A DNA stretch of 64,000 nucleotides. Source: Vaginisenegalia massiliensis (GTDB lineage: Bacteria > Bacillota > Bacilli > Lactobacillales > Aerococcaceae). The stretch covers positions 1 through 64,000 of the forward strand of contig NZ_UWPC01000003.1 of the NCBI RefSeq assembly GCF_900604935.1, given 5' to 3'. Every line of letters begins with the position of its first letter. Within the stretch, counting starts at the first letter, position 1. The position numbers and the translations under genes were made by a program. This document shows positions 43,238-52,215 of the stretch, in pieces. The notes below the pieces were generated by a model. That model had not been told where the DNA came from and searched no databases. It saw only the letters and a list, made by a program, of their open reading frames with translations.

Positions 43238-44386
43238 TTAATGGGTTCTAATTGGCGTTAATAATTGTAACAATTGATTATTCTCTTGAACTTGTTCTAC
43301 AACGGCAGAAAGTAATAAAGGACGTACAGGTGATTGGAAGCCAATTTTAACATCGACATCACCAAATGATTTCAAGGCGTCTTTCATATAATCAGGATTG
43401 AAAGAAATCTTAATAGCATCACCCTCTGCTAATTGATAAGCAATCTCTTCAGCTAGATGACCTGCTTCATTACCTTGAACCGATAACTCAACTTTCTGAT
43501 CATCAATTTCAAGCTGAACAACATTATTTTTACCTTCATGAGCCATTAAAGAAGCTCGATCAATAGCAGCTAAGAATTCATTGGCATTCACAATTAATTC
43601 CGTTTGATGTGAATTTGGAATTAAACGATCTGTTTCCGGATAATTTCCTTCAAGAAGGCGAGAATAAATGGTTAAGTTATCCACAGTAAAGATGACTTGT
43701 TGAGCCATTAAAGTCATATACAATTCTTGATTATCTTCAACAATACGACTTAATTCAATCATAGTCTTTTTAGGAATCGTTAGGGTTTGATCGGTTAAAG
43801 ATAATTCATTTTGATTCAAAGGAATCGTTCGTTTACTCAAACGATGACTATCAGTTGCAACGGCACTTAATTGATCAACCTTTAAACTAAAATTAATGCC
43901 TGTTAGGATTGGACGACTTTCTTGATTGGAAGTCGCAAACACTGTTTGGTTAATCATTTGTTTAAATAAGAGAGTTGGTAGAGCAATTTTTTGATCAGAA
44001 CTAATTTCTGGTAATTGAGGATATTGTTGACCATCTACACCATTGATTTCAAAAACAACTGTTCCAGATGAAATGGTAGCTAAAAAATTCTCATTTACTT
44101 CAATGGTAACTTCCGGGGTAGGTAATTTTTTGATAACTTCATTAAATAAGCGAGCTGGTAAAACGATAGAACCTGTTTTTTCAATGGTTAATTTAATTTG
44201 ATCATCAGCTTGAGGTAAATAACTTTCAATTGAGATGTCAGCATCTGAACCGATTAAGGTTAATCCTTGATGGCTAGCTGTAACTTTAATACCTGTTAAG
44301 ACTGGGATGGTCGCTTTTGATGAAATAGCTCGAGTGACATGACTTAATTGATTAATCAAGGCTTGTCTTTGAATGGTAAATTTCAT
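43238..44386 (-). CDS. dnaN: DNA polymerase III beta subunit (sliding clamp)
   Basis: DnaN is the ring-shaped processivity clamp. The 382-residue length matches three repeated clamp domains (about 1-125, 126-250, 251-382). It begins MKFTIQRQALINQLSHVTRAI and contains the DSHRLSKRTI block near 175 and the C-terminal LLTPIRTH, close to the usual LxPIRT ending. It lies downstream of dnaA, as in Firmicutes generally. Confidence 0.98.
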   Translation of the reverse strand: MKFTIQRQALINQLSHVTRAISSKATIPVLTGIKVTASHQGLTLIGSDADISIESYLPQADDQIKLTIEKTGSIVLPARLFNEVIKKLPTPEVTIEVNENFLATISSGTVVFEINGVDGQQYPQLPEISSDQKIALPTLLFKQMINQTVFATSNQESRPILTGINFSLKVDQLSAVATDSHRLSKRTIPLNQNELSLTDQTLTIPKKTMIELSRIVEDNQELYMTLMAQQVIFTVDNLTIYSRLLEGNYPETDRLIPNSHQTELIVNANEFLAAIDRASLMAHEGKNNVVQLEIDDQKVELSVQGNEAGHLAEEIAYQLAEGDAIKISFNPDYMKDALKSFGDVDVKIGFQSPVRPLLLSAVVEQVQENNQLLQLLTPIRTH

Positions 44387-44400
44387 GATGTTACTCCTTT

Positions 44401-44446
44401 TTATTCAATATAAATTATTATAAATAAATAGTAATAGTAATAGGGG
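44401..44446. other. Candidate unwinding element with DnaA-trio repeat (oriC part 2)
   Basis: Between dnaA and dnaN the plus strand holds an AT-only stretch (44407-44430) followed by TAG TAA TAG TAA TAG (44429-44443) and then GGGGC. The order AT-rich, trios, GC-rich matches the basal unwinding system described in Bacillus. The nearest clear DnaA box is about 95 bases away (44541), farther than in Bacillus. Confidence 0.6.
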
Positions 44447-44540
44447 CTGTTAATCATGTTCAAAAGAGGCTTAAAGCTAGCCCAAGGAACAGATTAGCAT
44501 GTTAACAAGGGTGTCAATAAATCGACTGTTTGTGCTCAAC

Positions 44541-44549
44541 TTATCCACA
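44541..44549 (+). other. DnaA box downstream of dnaA
   Basis: A perfect TTATCCACA in the dnaA-dnaN gap, the only clear box on this side of dnaA. Confidence 0.75.
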
Positions 44550-44560
44550 AGGCCCTTCAT

Positions 44561-45904
44561 TTAATTTTTCAAGCGATCTGTTAATTGTTGAAGTTCTTCT
44601 TTAAGTTTAGCATCTATTAAACGACTATCGTTAATCTTTTCATAGGCGTGAATAACGGTTGTATGATTCTTGTTACCGAAATCTTCGCCAATTTTTGGAA
44701 ACGAAATATCGGTTAATTCACGGGCTAGAAACATGGCAATTTGACGAGGATAGACGATTTCTTTTGTACGTTTTTTTCCTTTAATTTCTGCCACTGAAAC
44801 TTGATAGTAGCGGCTAACTTCTTGAATAATTTCATCAATTGTGAGAGCTTTTTTCTCATTAGAACCGACAATACTTTGGAGTGCTTCAGCAGCTAAATTG
44901 GAGTTGATTTCTTTTCCTTTAATAGCAGCAAAAGCGATAACGCGAACTAAAGCGCCTTCCAGTTCCCGGATGTTAGTATCAATGTTATTAGCAATGTAGG
45001 TTAAAGTTTCTGAGTTAATATCTAAGTGATCTTTACTGGCTTTTTTACGTAAAATAGCAATCCGTGTTTCTAAATCAGGTGGGGTAATGTCAGTTGATAG
45101 TCCCCATTTAAAGCGGCTGATTAAACGTTCCTCGAGATTATCGATATTATTGGGTAAGCGATCACTGGTTAATACAATTTGCTTTTCATTATTATAAAGC
45201 GCATTAAAAGTGTGGAAGAATTCTTCTTGGGTTTTATCTTTATTCGATAAAAATTGGATATCATCGATTAATAAAACATCGATATTGCGATACATTTCGC
45301 GAAATTCTTTCTGAGATCCATTGGAAATCGCATTGATAAAGTCATTCATGAACGATTCACTAGTCGCATATTTGATTTTTGCTTGAGGATTTTTACGGTG
45401 AATTTCATTTCCAATTGCTTGCATTAAGTGCGTTTTCCCCAATCCAACGCCACCATAAATTAAGAATGGATTGTAGGTTTTTCCCGGACCATCACAGACA
45501 GCTAGAGCTGCACCGTTAGCCATTTTATTATCTTCACCGATAACAAAGTTTTCAAAAGTATAATTTGGATTAAGGTGGGAATTAATAAAGATATCATTTT
45601 CGATTAATTTATTTTGTTCAGATTTTTGTTCGAGCTTTTCTTCCAACTCTGTTTTATCAGGTAGAATAGTAAAAGTTGGTTGGAATTCTACTCCATATTT
45701 TTCTAAACTAAATTGAAGAATATAACCTGATAAATGGCGTTCCCAGTAAGATTTAATAAAACTATTCGGAACAATTAGAGAAATGGATTGATTCGCAATT
45801 CGCCGTGGTTTGACTGGAACAACCCAGTTATTAAATGTTGTATCGGATAGAACTTCTTTTAAGTATTGAACAAGTCCTTGCCAAAAGACGTCTTTTTCGT
45901 CCAT
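44561..45904 (-). CDS. dnaA: Chromosomal replication initiator protein DnaA
   Basis: DnaA binds the origin boxes and melts the DNA. The 447-residue protein has domain I (1-85; VPVKPRRIANQSISLIVPN), a short linker, the AAA+ domain III (110-330) with Walker A GGVGLGKTHLMQAIGNE near 150 and Walker B VLLIDDIQFLSNK near 210, and domain IV (350-447) with the DNA-binding signature KIGEDFGNKNHTTVIHAYEKI near 405-425. GAGGTGA precedes ATG. DnaA boxes in its promoter region should make it autoregulated. Confidence 0.98.
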   Translation of the reverse strand: MDEKDVFWQGLVQYLKEVLSDTTFNNWVVPVKPRRIANQSISLIVPNSFIKSYWERHLSGYILQFSLEKYGVEFQPTFTILPDKTELEEKLEQKSEQNKLIENDIFINSHLNPNYTFENFVIGEDNKMANGAALAVCDGPGKTYNPFLIYGGVGLGKTHLMQAIGNEIHRKNPQAKIKYATSESFMNDFINAISNGSQKEFREMYRNIDVLLIDDIQFLSNKDKTQEEFFHTFNALYNNEKQIVLTSDRLPNNIDNLEERLISRFKWGLSTDITPPDLETRIAILRKKASKDHLDINSETLTYIANNIDTNIRELEGALVRVIAFAAIKGKEINSNLAAEALQSIVGSNEKKALTIDEIIQEVSRYYQVSVAEIKGKKRTKEIVYPRQIAMFLARELTDISFPKIGEDFGNKNHTTVIHAYEKINDSRLIDAKLKEELQQLTDRLKN

Positions 45905-45962
45905 CTGCGTCGGTCACCTCACTTCGATAGTTTGCCCATTTTCCTTGTTAAATAGTATGTTT

Positions 45963-45990
45963 ATTGTATCATAGTCCCTTTTTTCAACAA
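45963..45990 (-). promoter_or_regulatory. Likely dnaA promoter
   Basis: Minus strand: -35 TTGTTG (45990-45985), a 16-base spacer, -10 TACAAT (45968-45963). It is about 60 bases before the dnaA start and next to the DnaA-box cluster. Confidence 0.45.
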
Positions 45991-46010
45991 GTAAAAATGA
46001 GTAAATGATT

Positions 46011-46280
46011 TTATCCACTAATGAACAATTTAGTTATCCACAAGTGCATAAAAGTTGAGGATAAAAAAAGTTCAAAATCATAATTTAAATATATTTGTGG
46101 ATAAAATTTATTAATAACAGACTGATTTTATCATATTTATCACACTTATGCACAGAAATTGTGGATAAGTTAATATCTTATTAACAATTTGTTTATTTGT
46201 GGATAAGTCGATTAGTTTTTTGGGCATAAGGTCAGCTATTTAAAAGATTTATACACAGATAATTATTATTCTGTGCATAA
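46011..46280. other. Origin of replication, DnaA-box cluster (oriC part 1)
   Basis: The 500-base gap between dnaA and rpmH is AT-rich and packed with DnaA boxes on both strands. Perfect TTATCCACA or complement: 46034-46042 (+), 46096-46104 (-), 46160-46168 (-), 46198-46206 (-). One-mismatch or variant boxes: TTATCCACT 46011-46019, TTATGCACA 46146-46154, TTATACACA 46249-46257, TGTGCATAA 46272-46280. Weaker relatives lie near 46043 and 46221. Eight boxes in 270 bases beside dnaA mark the chromosomal origin. Confidence 0.93.
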
Positions 46281-46328
46281 GTTGTGTGTTTTAACTCAGA
46301 TAAAAATGATTTAATTTGAGATTTCAGC

Positions 46329-46367
46329 TTGACTTTCACTTGATACTTAATTAAAATAACTTAGTAT
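46329..46367 (+). promoter_or_regulatory. Overlapping promoters for rpmH
   Basis: TTGACT (46329-46334), 17 bases, TAAAAT (46352-46357); and TTGATA (46340-46345), 16 bases, TAGTAT (46362-46367). Either would give a leader of 40-50 bases before rpmH. Confidence 0.5.
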
Positions 46368-46404
46368 TGTACATAAATAGTCTATTAGTAGGAGGTGTGT
46401 AACT

Positions 46405-46539
46405 TTGAAAAGAACTTACCAACCAAAGAAACGTACTCGTAAAAAAGTTCACGGATTCCGTAAAAGAATGAGCACAAAGAACGGTCGTCGTGTATTAAGA
46501 AAACGTCGTTTAAAAGGTAGAGCAAAATTAGCTGCATAA
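46405..46539 (+). CDS. rpmH: 50S ribosomal protein L34
   Basis: The 44-residue L34 is read from TTG 46405, with GGAGGTG 9 bases upstream: (M)[20 protein letters not shown], ending GRAKLAA. This is the standard length and sequence; the TTG start explains why a search for ATG frames would miss it. It is the first gene on the right replichore. Confidence 0.97.
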   Translation: MKRTYQPKKRTRKKVHGFRKRMSTKNGRRVLRKRRLKGRAKLAA

Positions 46540-46548
46540 TGAATTTTG

Positions 46549-46581
46549 AAGGGTACTCTTGTAGTAGCCTTTTTTTTTTTG
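46549..46581 (+). terminator. Terminator after rpmH
   Basis: AAGGGTACT, loop CTTGT, AGTAGCCTT with one G-G mismatch, followed by T11. It may be leaky because rnpA follows within 120 bases without an obvious strong promoter. Confidence 0.7.
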
Positions 46582-46697
46582 CTTATTTTTATCCAGCTTT
46601 TTGCAAATAAATGATAATTCAATTTTTCTTTTGGCTGAATTTTAGTTATAATAGGATGAAGTGACGGTTTGTAGAGTGGATTAGATGAGGTAGTTTC

Positions 46698-47081
46698 GTG
46701 AAAAAAATATATCGTGTAAAAAAAGAAAAAGAATTTCAAAAGGTATTTAGTGAAGGAACGTCGGTTGCTAACCGCCAATTGGTTCTTTATACTTTTCCAA
46801 AAGAAAACCAAGAACATTTTCGAGTAGGTATTTCCGTTGGTAAACGGATTGGTAATGCTGTCAAACGGAACCAGGTTAAACGATATATTCGTCAGGCTTT
46901 ACATGAATTAGAAGATCAGATTCAACCAGAATGGGATTTCTTGGTCATTGCTCGTCCAGATATTAGCCAACGAGATTTTTTTCAAGTTAAAAAATCGCTC
47001 ATCCATGTAATGAAACTAACCCACTTACTCGATCAACATCCTGATAAGGATGTAGCAGGAGGATCTAATGAAGAAAACTAA
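46698..47081 (+). CDS. rnpA: Ribonuclease P protein component
   Basis: RnpA is the protein partner of RNase P RNA, which matures tRNA 5' ends. The 127-residue protein begins at GTG 46698. The RNA-binding signature RVGISVGKRIGNAVKRNQVKRYIRQALHE lies at about 49-77. The C-terminal tail after residue 110 is extended and overlaps the start of yidC by 14 bases, so the two are coupled. Confidence 0.97.
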   Translation: MKKIYRVKKEKEFQKVFSEGTSVANRQLVLYTFPKENQEHFRVGISVGKRIGNAVKRNQVKRYIRQALHELEDQIQPEWDFLVIARPDISQRDFFQVKKSLIHVMKLTHLLDQHPDKDVAGGSNEEN

Positions 47082-47898
47082 ACAATGGCTACAAATAGCC
47101 TTATTAATCGGTGTCGTTGTCACCTTGAGTGCTTGTGGTAAAACAGATGCCGTTTCGCAACATTCAACTGGTATTTGGGATCGTTATGTAATCTATACTT
47201 TGTCGCAATTTTTATTATGGATTGCTAAATTAGTAGGCAATCACTATGCTTTAGCTATTATTCTCTTTACCATTGTTTTACGTACGCTTCTATTGCCTTT
47301 AACTAAAATGCAGATGAAATCGCAACGAGATATGATGGAAATTCAACCAGAATTGGATAAATTAAAAGAAAAATATCCTAACAAAGACCGTCAATCGATG
47401 GAAGCAATGCAAGAAGAACAACAAGCTTTGATGAAAGAACATGGGGTGAATCAATATGCAGGTTGTTTACCTCTTTTGATTCAGTTCCCAGTGATGATTG
47501 CTTTATACCAAGCAATTGTTCGAACTCCAGAACTTCGTCAAGGACATTTTCTCTGGATGAATTTAGGGAATCCTGATCCTTATTTTATCTTACCAGTTTT
47601 AGCAGCAGGATTAACCTTTGCGACTTCATACTTTACGATGAAGGCTAATCCTTCTTCGAATGTAACGACTAAGTCAATGATGTATATGATGCCGCTGATG
47701 ATTCTCTTTATTTCACTAGGTCTACCGTCAGCAGTGGCAGTCTATTGGGTTATTTCAAATGCTATTACTCTAGCACAAACTTTTATTTATAATAATCCTT
47801 ATAAGATTTTAGCTGAACGTCAAGCTAAACGAGACGCTGAAAAGGCTAAACAAAAAGCTTTAAAGAAAGCTTTAAAACAAGCAAAAAATAGAAAATAA
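47068..47898 (+). CDS. yidC: Membrane protein insertase YidC/OxaA
   Basis: YidC inserts and folds membrane proteins with and without SecYEG. The 276-residue protein is a lipoprotein: a signal peptide ends at the lipobox LSAC (Cys24). Five membrane helices follow: one near 45-65, then the hairpin YALAIILFTIVLRTLLLPLTKMQMKSQ with the conserved Arg, then three at 130-235. The C-terminus is basic (KQKALKKALKQAKNRK) for ribosome contact. Its start lies inside rnpA, and khpB follows. Confidence 0.97.
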   Translation: MKKTKQWLQIALLIGVVVTLSACGKTDAVSQHSTGIWDRYVIYTLSQFLLWIAKLVGNHYALAIILFTIVLRTLLLPLTKMQMKSQRDMMEIQPELDKLKEKYPNKDRQSMEAMQEEQQALMKEHGVNQYAGCLPLLIQFPVMIALYQAIVRTPELRQGHFLWMNLGNPDPYFILPVLAAGLTFATSYFTMKANPSSNVTTKSMMYMMPLMILFISLGLPSAVAVYWVISNAITLAQTFIYNNPYKILAERQAKRDAEKAKQKALKKALKQAKNRK

Positions 47899-47920
47899 GG
47901 TAAGGAGATTGGATAAAATT

Positions 47921-48820
47921 ATGTTAGAAAATACGACAACTGTCAGAGCTGAATCCGTTGAAAAAGCAATTAAAATTGGTTTAACGCGATTAGACGCTAA
48001 TCAAGATGAAGTTACAGTCAATGTGATTAGCGAAGGAAAAAAAGGTCTATTTGGTTTTGGTAAACAAGATGCTATTGTTGAATTAACCAAGAAGTCGGAT
48101 ATGACTTTGTCAGAATTAACTCAACAATTAGAAGAAACCCAATCAACAAATAGTCCTGATTTAGGTACTCAACCTCAAGATTCTTGGCAAACTCAAGTGG
48201 ATTTAGAAGAAAATGAAGCCATAGTTGAACCAGCAGCAAATGATCAATTTGAAATTATTAAAGAAGAAAGAGCTAATCAATTAGTTGCTGAAGAAGAAAA
48301 TGATTCGAACCATCAAGAAACAGCTAGTGAACAAGAGACTGTAGCTATTCAAAGTCAAGAAGAAATTGATCAATCACGGACCCTTGTAGCTCAATATTTG
48401 GAAGCAGTCATTAATGAATATGGCGCACCGGGTACAGTGTCTTATGAAGAATCTGGTAATCAAGTGATTTTCAATATTGATTCACCAAAATCTGGTCTTG
48501 TCATTGGTAAACATGGACGGATTATTAATGCTTTGCAAATTTTAGCACAAGTTATGTTACACCAATATGATCGTCGCCGTTTATCAGTTCTTATTAATGT
48601 AGGCGATTATCGTGATCGTCGGGCTGGTGTATTAGAACAAATGGCTCAACGCACAGCCAAACAAGTCTTAAAGACCAAACAACCCGTTATCTTAGATCCT
48701 CTTCCCTCTTATGAACGTAAACAAATTCATGCGTATTTAAGTAAAGTGGATCATATTAAAACACATTCTGAAGGTAAAGATCCTAATCGTTATTTAGTAG
48801 TTGAATATACTGCAAATTAA
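47921..48820 (+). CDS. khpB: RNA-binding protein KhpB (Jag/EloR)
   Basis: KhpB acts with KhpA on RNA and cell elongation in relatives. The 299-residue protein has a Jag-N domain (1-50; VRAESVEKAIKIGLTRL, KKGLFGFGKQDAIVEL), an acidic linker (60-155), a KH domain (165-225; SGLVIGKHGRIINALQ) and an R3H domain (230-297; PLPSYERKQIHAYLS then HSEGKDPNRYLVVEY). The ATG at 47921 is preferred over an in-frame TTG four codons upstream, which sits too close to AAGGAG. yidC-khpB is a conserved pair. Confidence 0.95.
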   Translation: MLENTTTVRAESVEKAIKIGLTRLDANQDEVTVNVISEGKKGLFGFGKQDAIVELTKKSDMTLSELTQQLEETQSTNSPDLGTQPQDSWQTQVDLEENEAIVEPAANDQFEIIKEERANQLVAEEENDSNHQETASEQETVAIQSQEEIDQSRTLVAQYLEAVINEYGAPGTVSYEESGNQVIFNIDSPKSGLVIGKHGRIINALQILAQVMLHQYDRRRLSVLINVGDYRDRRAGVLEQMAQRTAKQVLKTKQPVILDPLPSYERKQIHAYLSKVDHIKTHSEGKDPNRYLVVEYTAN

Positions 48821-48843
48821 TACTATAAATTAGACTTATTAAT

Positions 48844-48877
48844 GTCTGCTTTCTAGAAAAGGAAGCAGACTTTTTTT
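48844..48877 (+). terminator. Terminator after khpB
   Basis: GTCTGCTT and AAGCAGAC form a perfect 8-bp stem with an 11-base loop, followed by T7. Confidence 0.88.
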
Positions 48878-48913
48878 ATCGGAAAAATTTACAGTAATAA
48901 AAGTGCATAAAAC

Positions 48914-48942
48914 TTGCATTACAATCGCTTTCATTATATGAT
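48914..48942 (+). promoter_or_regulatory. Trehalose operon promoter with embedded cre-like site
   Basis: -35 TTGCAT (48914-48919), a 17-base spacer, -10 TATGAT (48937-48942). Inside the spacer, 48920-48933 reads TACAATCGCTTTCA, two mismatches from the CcpA cre consensus. Catabolite repression of trehalose uptake by CcpA is therefore plausible. Confidence 0.6.
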
Positions 48943-48954
48943 GAAGTCAAATAC

Positions 48955-48966
48955 TTGTATAGACAA
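48955..48966. promoter_or_regulatory. Candidate TreR operator
   Basis: TTGTATAGACAA is a near-perfect palindrome just downstream of the -10 box and before the treP ribosome-binding site. It resembles the TTGTATATACAA-type operator I recall for GntR-family TreR of Bacillus. Confidence 0.55.
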
Positions 48967-48984
48967 ATTATAGGAGGGTGTTTG

Positions 48985-50442
48985 ATGGCAAATTTTAAAG
49001 ATGATGCAGCAAAAATGCTGACTTTGATAGGTGGTAAAGACAACATTTCAGCAGTGACTCACTGTGCAACACGGATGCGTTTTGCTTTAGTTGATCCTGA
49101 TAAAGCAGATATTAAAGCAATTGAAGCTTTACCGTCAGTAAAAGGTAGTTTTACGCAAGCTGGTCAATTTCAAGTGATTGTTGGGAATGCGGTTTCTGAA
49201 TTTTATAAAGAATTTGTGGCTTTAGCCGGTGTGGGTGAAGCTACAAAAGACGATGTCAAAAAAGCAGCTGAACAAAATCAAAATATGTTTCAACGGGCTA
49301 TGGCTTTTATGGCAGAAATCTTTGCTCCAATTATTCCAGCTATTATTGTTGGGGGTCTTATTTTAGGATTCCGTAATATTCTTGAAGGCGTACCGATGGA
49401 CTTTTTACAAGGAAAAACCATTGTTGAAAGTTCACCTTTCTGGTCAGGTGTCAATTCCTTCTTATGGTTACCAGGTGAAGCTATCTTCCACTTCTTACCT
49501 GTAGGTATTACTTGGTCAGTGACCCGCAAGATGGGTACAACGCAAATTCTAGGGATTGTCCTTGGGATTACCTTAGTATCTCCTCAATTACTTAATGCTT
49601 ATGGAGCGGCTGATGCTTTAGCTAAAGGGGAAGTTCCACAGTGGGATTTTGGTTTATTTAAATTAAACATGATTGGTTATCAAGCCCAAGTTATTCCAGC
49701 TATTTTTGCCGGCTTAACCTTAGCTTACTTAGAGAAGTTCTGGCGTAAAGTCGTACCAGAAGTATTGTCAATGATTTTAGTTCCTTTCCTAGCTTTATTA
49801 CCAGCTGTTATTTTAGCGCATACCATTTTAGGTCCGATTGGTTGGAAAATCGGTCAAGCTATCTCTAGTGTGGTATATGCCGGCTTAACGGGTTCATTCT
49901 CTTGGTTATTCGGAGCAATTTTTGGTGCGCTTTATTCTCCACTTGTTATTACTGGTTTGCACCATATGTCAAACGCCATCGATACTCAATTAGTGGCTGA
50001 CTTTGGCGGGACAGGGTTATGGCCAATGATTGCGCTATCTAACATTGCTCAAGGTTCAGCTGTTCTAGGTGTTTGGTGGTTAACTCGTCACGATGAAAAT
50101 GAAACTCAAATTACCTTGCCATCAATGATTTCAGCTTATCTAGGGGTCACTGAACCTGCTATGTTCGGGGTGAATATCAAGTATTTATATCCATTTGTAG
50201 CTGCTATGATTGGGTCAGGAATTGCCGGTTTAATTGCTACCTCGACCAAAGTAACAGCCAATTCAATTGGTGTTGGGGGTCTACCTGGTTTCTTAGTTAT
50301 TCAACCAAAATCAATGGTTATGTTTTTTGTCTGTATGGCTGTGGCCATCGTGGTGCCATTTGTTTTAACGATTTTCTTCAACAAGAACAAGATCTTAACC
50401 CAAAATACGGTAGAATTTGATATTCCTTTCTTAAAGAAATAA
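48985..50442 (+). CDS. treP: PTS transporter EIIBC, probably trehalose-specific
   Basis: This membrane permease takes up and phosphorylates a disaccharide. The 485-residue protein starts at ATG 48985 (AGGAGG upstream). The IIB domain (1-85) has the phosphorylated Cys in AVTHCATRMRF near residue 26. The IIC domain (105-470) has about ten membrane helices and the segment GVTEPAMFGVN near 390. No IIA domain is present, so it must borrow one, as Bacillus TreP does. Trehalose is inferred from the phosphotrehalase 24 bases downstream and the GntR regulator nearby; sucrose is the main alternative. Confidence 0.85.
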   Translation: MANFKDDAAKMLTLIGGKDNISAVTHCATRMRFALVDPDKADIKAIEALPSVKGSFTQAGQFQVIVGNAVSEFYKEFVALAGVGEATKDDVKKAAEQNQNMFQRAMAFMAEIFAPIIPAIIVGGLILGFRNILEGVPMDFLQGKTIVESSPFWSGVNSFLWLPGEAIFHFLPVGITWSVTRKMGTTQILGIVLGITLVSPQLLNAYGAADALAKGEVPQWDFGLFKLNMIGYQAQVIPAIFAGLTLAYLEKFWRKVVPEVLSMILVPFLALLPAVILAHTILGPIGWKIGQAISSVVYAGLTGSFSWLFGAIFGALYSPLVITGLHHMSNAIDTQLVADFGGTGLWPMIALSNIAQGSAVLGVWWLTRHDENETQITLPSMISAYLGVTEPAMFGVNIKYLYPFVAAMIGSGIAGLIATSTKVTANSIGVGGLPGFLVIQPKSMVMFFVCMAVAIVVPFVLTIFFNKNKILTQNTVEFDIPFLKK

Positions 50443-50466
50443 GCCTATTAGATTAAAGGAGTTTTT

Positions 50467-52134
50467 ATGGATTTAGCTAAAAAAGTAATATATCAAGTCT
50501 ATACAAAATCATTTAAAGACAGTAATGGCGATGGATTAGGAGATTTACCTGGTGTCATTGAAAAAATCCCATACTTAGCCCAATTAGGGGTGGATATGAT
50601 TTGGTTAAATCCATTTTATCCTTCCCCACAACATGATAATGGCTATGATGTAGCCGATTATTGTGCCATTGATCCGCGTTTTGGTAGCATGGAAGATTTT
50701 GAACACTTGGTTCAAGTCTGTCAACAACATAAGATTGATATCATGATGGATATGGTCTTCAATCATACCTCGACAGACCATGAATGGTTTCAAAAAGCCT
50801 TAGCCGGTGATGAAACTTATCAAGATTATTATTATTTGCGGCCAGCCAAAGAGGATGGATCGCTACCCACTAACTGGGATTCTAAATTTGGTGGACCAGC
50901 TTGGGCACGCTTTGGTGAAACAGAACTCTATTATCTCCATCTATATGATGTCACCCAAGCGGATCTAAATTGGCACAACCCACAAGTACGCTTAGAATTG
51001 CAAAAGGTTTTAAACTTTTGGTTGACTAAAGGCGTTAAGGGATTTCGTTTCGATGTCTTGAATGTCATTGGTAAGTCGCCCGTCTTAATCGACAGTCAAG
51101 AACCCGGTTCGGCCCAAGAGAAAAGCCTTTATACGGATACTCCTATTGTGCATCAGTGGATTAAAGAAATGAATCAAGCTTCCTTTGGTCAACGTGATGA
51201 CATTATTACAGTTGGTGAAATGTCTTCGACTAATGTTTTAAATGGTGTTCAGTATTCCAATCCTAGCGAAAAAGAATTATCCATGATTTTTAGTTTCCAT
51301 CATTTAAAAGTTGATTATCAGGATGGAGAAAAATGGTCCAACCCAGCTTTCGATTTCCTTCAGTTAAAAGCTATTTTAGATGAATGGCAACGAGGCATGT
51401 CAGATGGTCAAGGTTGGAATGCCCTCTTCTTAAACAACCATGATCAACCGCGTTCTAACTCACGGTTTGGCGATCCCGATCACTATCCATTTGAGACGCA
51501 AACTATGTTAGCTCAAACAATTCAATTCTTAAGAGGAACTCCTTATATTTATCAAGGGGAAGAAATTGGTATGACTAATCCTGATTTTGCCGAGATTGAT
51601 TTGTATGATGATGTGGAAACCCATAATAATTATCAACTTTTATTGGCAAAAGGTGTCAGTCCAGCTGAAGCCATGTCGATCATTCAAGCTAAGTCGCGTG
51701 ATACGAGTCGGACGCCTATGCAGTGGGATGATAGTCCTCATGCGGGCTTTACTCAAGGACAACCTTGGTTGAGTGTGGCGCCTAATTATCCACAAATTAA
51801 TGTAGAGCGAGAATTAAGCCAAGGTCACATCTTTAACTATTACCAAAACTTAATTCGTTTGCGTAAAGAGTATGATGTGATTGCCTATGGAACTTATCGT
51901 GGTTTACTCTTAGAGCATCCACAAGTCATGGCTTATGTAAGAGAAATAAAAGATCAACAACTGCTAGTTCTCAGTCATTTTTATCCAGGAACGATTCGTC
52001 TTACCCTACCAAGTGAATTTATTGATCGATCAGCTAAAAAGTTAATCGGAAATGGTCCTTTAATGGCCTTGAATTCAGAAATAGAACTTGCTCCTTATGA
52101 AACAGTAGCTTTTTATTTTAACGAACAGGCCTAG
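50467..52134 (+). CDS. treC: Alpha,alpha-phosphotrehalase
   Basis: The enzyme splits trehalose 6-phosphate into glucose and glucose 6-phosphate. At 555 residues it is a full GH13 enzyme: region I MDMVFNHTSTDHEWF near residue 97, nucleophile Asp in GFRFDVLNVIGK near 197, acid/base Glu in TVGEMSST near 250, and the third acid in LNNHDQPRSNSRFGD near 325. The N-terminus KVIYQVYTKSFKDSNGDGLGDL is typical of the oligo-1,6-glucosidase/TreC group. It is encoded directly after the EIIBC gene. An oligo-1,6-glucosidase cannot be fully excluded. Confidence 0.9.
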   Translation: MDLAKKVIYQVYTKSFKDSNGDGLGDLPGVIEKIPYLAQLGVDMIWLNPFYPSPQHDNGYDVADYCAIDPRFGSMEDFEHLVQVCQQHKIDIMMDMVFNHTSTDHEWFQKALAGDETYQDYYYLRPAKEDGSLPTNWDSKFGGPAWARFGETELYYLHLYDVTQADLNWHNPQVRLELQKVLNFWLTKGVKGFRFDVLNVIGKSPVLIDSQEPGSAQEKSLYTDTPIVHQWIKEMNQASFGQRDDIITVGEMSSTNVLNGVQYSNPSEKELSMIFSFHHLKVDYQDGEKWSNPAFDFLQLKAILDEWQRGMSDGQGWNALFLNNHDQPRSNSRFGDPDHYPFETQTMLAQTIQFLRGTPYIYQGEEIGMTNPDFAEIDLYDDVETHNNYQLLLAKGVSPAEAMSIIQAKSRDTSRTPMQWDDSPHAGFTQGQPWLSVAPNYPQINVERELSQGHIFNYYQNLIRLRKEYDVIAYGTYRGLLLEHPQVMAYVREIKDQQLLVLSHFYPGTIRLTLPSEFIDRSAKKLIGNGPLMALNSEIELAPYETVAFYFNEQA

Positions 52135-52155
52135 TCAACTCGAATCAATAACAGG

Positions 52156-52215
52156 CAGTCAAGCATCTTCCTCAGCTTATGTAGCTAAGAAAGGTCCACT
52201 TGGCTGTATTTTTTA
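52156..52215 (+). terminator. Possible terminator after the trehalose operon
   Basis: CAGTCAAG (52156-52163) and CTTGGCTG (52199-52206) pair with one wobble, followed by TATTTTTTAT. The 35-base loop can fold on itself (AGCTTA/TAGCTAAG). Moderately convincing. Confidence 0.45.

Noticed and set aside
46449-46817. 122-codon minus-strand frame over rpmH and rnpA
   Set aside because: It is antisense to two certain genes and its product (Phe/Lys/Arg-rich, low complexity) has no family features.
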